Positions 14,856-15,814 of a stretch of 15,814 nucleotides of DNA are shown here, piece by piece. This DNA is from an uncultured Eubacteriales bacterium. GTDB taxonomy: Bacteria > Bacillota > Clostridia > Lachnospirales > Lachnospiraceae. The stretch is from positions 1-15,814 of the forward strand of contig ONWL01000028.1 of NCBI GenBank assembly GCA_900321525.1. The letters run 5' to 3'. A model generated the notes under the pieces. It saw nothing but the letters and a program-made list of their open reading frames with translations, had not been told where the DNA came from and searched no databases. The stretch's first letter is position 1. Each line of letters opens with the position of its first letter. The position numbers were made by a program, and so were the translations under genes.

Positions 14856-15814
14856 TTATTTTCCCTGCTCTTTTGCTGCCAGATTTTTCTGGGCAGTGGC
14901 TAACATCAGTTTGATACGGTTCAGCTGGTTCACCTCAGAAGCACCCGGATCATAGTCAATGGCCACGATATTGGCATCCGGGAAACTGTGGCGCAGTTCT
15001 TTGATGACGCCTTTTCCAACTACATGGTTTGGCAGACAGGCAAAAGGCTGGGTGCAGACAATGTTTGGCACATGGTTGTGGATCAGTTCCAGCATTTCAC
15101 CGGTCAGGAACCAGCCTTCGCCGGTCTGGTTGCCCAGAGACACAAAAGGTTTGGCAAGTTCAGCCAGATGTTCGATGTCTGACATGTTGTCGAAACGACT
15201 GCTTCTGGCAAATGCATCGGCAGCCACCTTACGCACTTTTTTCAGTGCGGCAATGGCAACATTACAGAGTCTTGCGGTGGATGCCTTGGCACCTAAGTTT
15301 TCTGCCTTGAAGTTGGCATTGTAGAAGCAGTAGAACATAAAGTCTAACAAGTCTGGCATCACTGCTTCTGCCCCTTCTGCTTCCAACAGGTCTACCAGAT
15401 GGTTGTTTGCCTGTGGCAGGAACTTTACCAGAATCTCACCTACGATACCAACCCTTGGTTTCTTGATGTCAAGCAGTTCTAACGCCTCGAAGTCCGCAAT
15501 GATGCCCCGGACATTTTTCTTAAATTCCGAGTAGCTGACGCTCTTTCTAGATAGTGATTCGATGACGATTGCCTTCCATTTCTCATGGAGTGCATTGGCA
15601 GAGCCGGGAACGGCCTCATATGGTCGGGTGCGGTATAGGACACGCATAAAGATATCACCATAAATGGCACCATAAACGGCCTTTAACAGCATAGGCACTG
15701 TAAAGTGGAAACCTGGATTGCTCTCTAACTTACTGAAGTTCACAGAGATGACCGGTACCTGTTCCATACCTGCTTTTTGCAATGCACGACGGATGAAGCC
15801 TACATAGTTGGACG
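14856..15814 (-). CDS. 2-hydroxyacyl-CoA dehydratase / activase-type protein, C-terminal part
   Basis: A minus-strand frame, stop at 14856-14858, open through the right edge, giving about 319 C-terminal residues. The first internal TTG (15780-15782) is not the real start because coding continues upstream (SNYVGFIRRA). The sequence resembles the C-terminal section of the large clostridial proteins related to the 2-hydroxyglutaryl-CoA dehydratase activator and HgdB-type subunits: PRVGIVGEILVKFLPQANN, EGAEAVMPDLLDFMFYCFYN, and PFACLPNHVVGKGVIKELR, whose Cys could be an iron-sulfur ligand. Those proteins usually carry ASKHA-type ATPase domains at the N-terminus, here outside the window. They are predicted to couple ATP hydrolysis to electron transfer through an iron-sulfur cluster, but the physiological role of this large form is unclear. 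Confidence 0.82.
   Translation of the reverse strand, partial: SNYVGFIRRALQKAGMEQVPVISVNFSKLESNPGFHFTVPMLLKAVYGAIYGDIFMRVLYRTRPYEAVPGSANALHEKWKAIVIESLSRKSVSYSEFKKNVRGIIADFEALELLDIKKPRVGIVGEILVKFLPQANNHLVDLLEAEGAEAVMPDLLDFMFYCFYNANFKAENLGAKASTARLCNVAIAALKKVRKVAADAFARSSRFDNMSDIEHLAELAKPFVSLGNQTGEGWFLTGEMLELIHNHVPNIVCTQPFACLPNHVVGKGVIKELRHSFPDANIVAIDYDPGASEVNQLNRIKLMLATAQKNLAAKEQGK

Noticed and set aside
1..15814. tRNA, rRNA or CRISPR array
   Set aside because: No cloverleaf with a TTC loop motif, no ribosomal RNA sequence and no regularly spaced repeat was seen.

Overview
The window looks like chromosomal DNA from a gut-type Firmicute of the class Clostridia, most likely a Lachnospiraceae-like species. 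This is inferred from gene content: a pyruvate kinase with a PEP-utilising tail, an SLH-anchored CBM32 hydrolase, a DUF541/SIMPL protein, ECF sigma factors paired with membrane partners, and a large HgdB/BcrAD-type dehydratase-activase protein. Moderate GC, strong AGGAGG ribosome binding sites and frequent ATGA overlaps fit this. No species can be named from sequence alone.

Layout. 1-488 is the minus-strand remnant of a LysR-type regulator, cut in the middle of its DNA-binding domain and joined directly to a plus-strand surface protein (490-2937). That protein has a headless F5/8C domain, an SGNH hydrolase, two CBM32/F5-8C domains and three SLH repeats, and ends at a strong terminator. 3158-5555 holds a histidine phosphatase and a pyruvate kinase gene broken by an out-of-frame internal deletion. 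5691-7181 is threonine synthase. 7354-9997 was probably one operon: S51-type peptidase, endonuclease IV, a 34-residue membrane peptide and a SIMPL-domain protein. It is now interrupted by a 215-bp MITE-like element with inverted ends and an 11-bp target duplication, and the SIMPL gene carries a frameshift.

10079-14643 is the most interesting part. Two paralogous cassettes lie in tandem, each an ECF sigma factor overlapping by ATGA a membrane protein with a short cytoplasmic anti-sigma-like head, one transmembrane helix, an acidic linker and an extracellular serpin domain. The two cassettes share a candidate ECF-type promoter (TGCWAC-N15-GCG). One serpin has an inhibitor-type hinge and the other has a degenerate one. 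I propose a protease-sensing signalling system in which the serpin fold is the sensor and the N-terminal head holds the sigma factor. This is inference, and analogous only in layout to the SigI/RsgI systems of cellulolytic clostridia.

A bidirectional terminator (14787-14822) separates these from a convergent minus-strand gene for the C-terminal part of a 2-hydroxyacyl-CoA dehydratase/activase-type protein that runs off the right edge.

Three independent lesions (the 488 junction, the pyruvate kinase deletion, the SIMPL frameshift) occur in 9 kb. They may be real decay, or errors in a draft or metagenome assembly. Reads across those points would decide.
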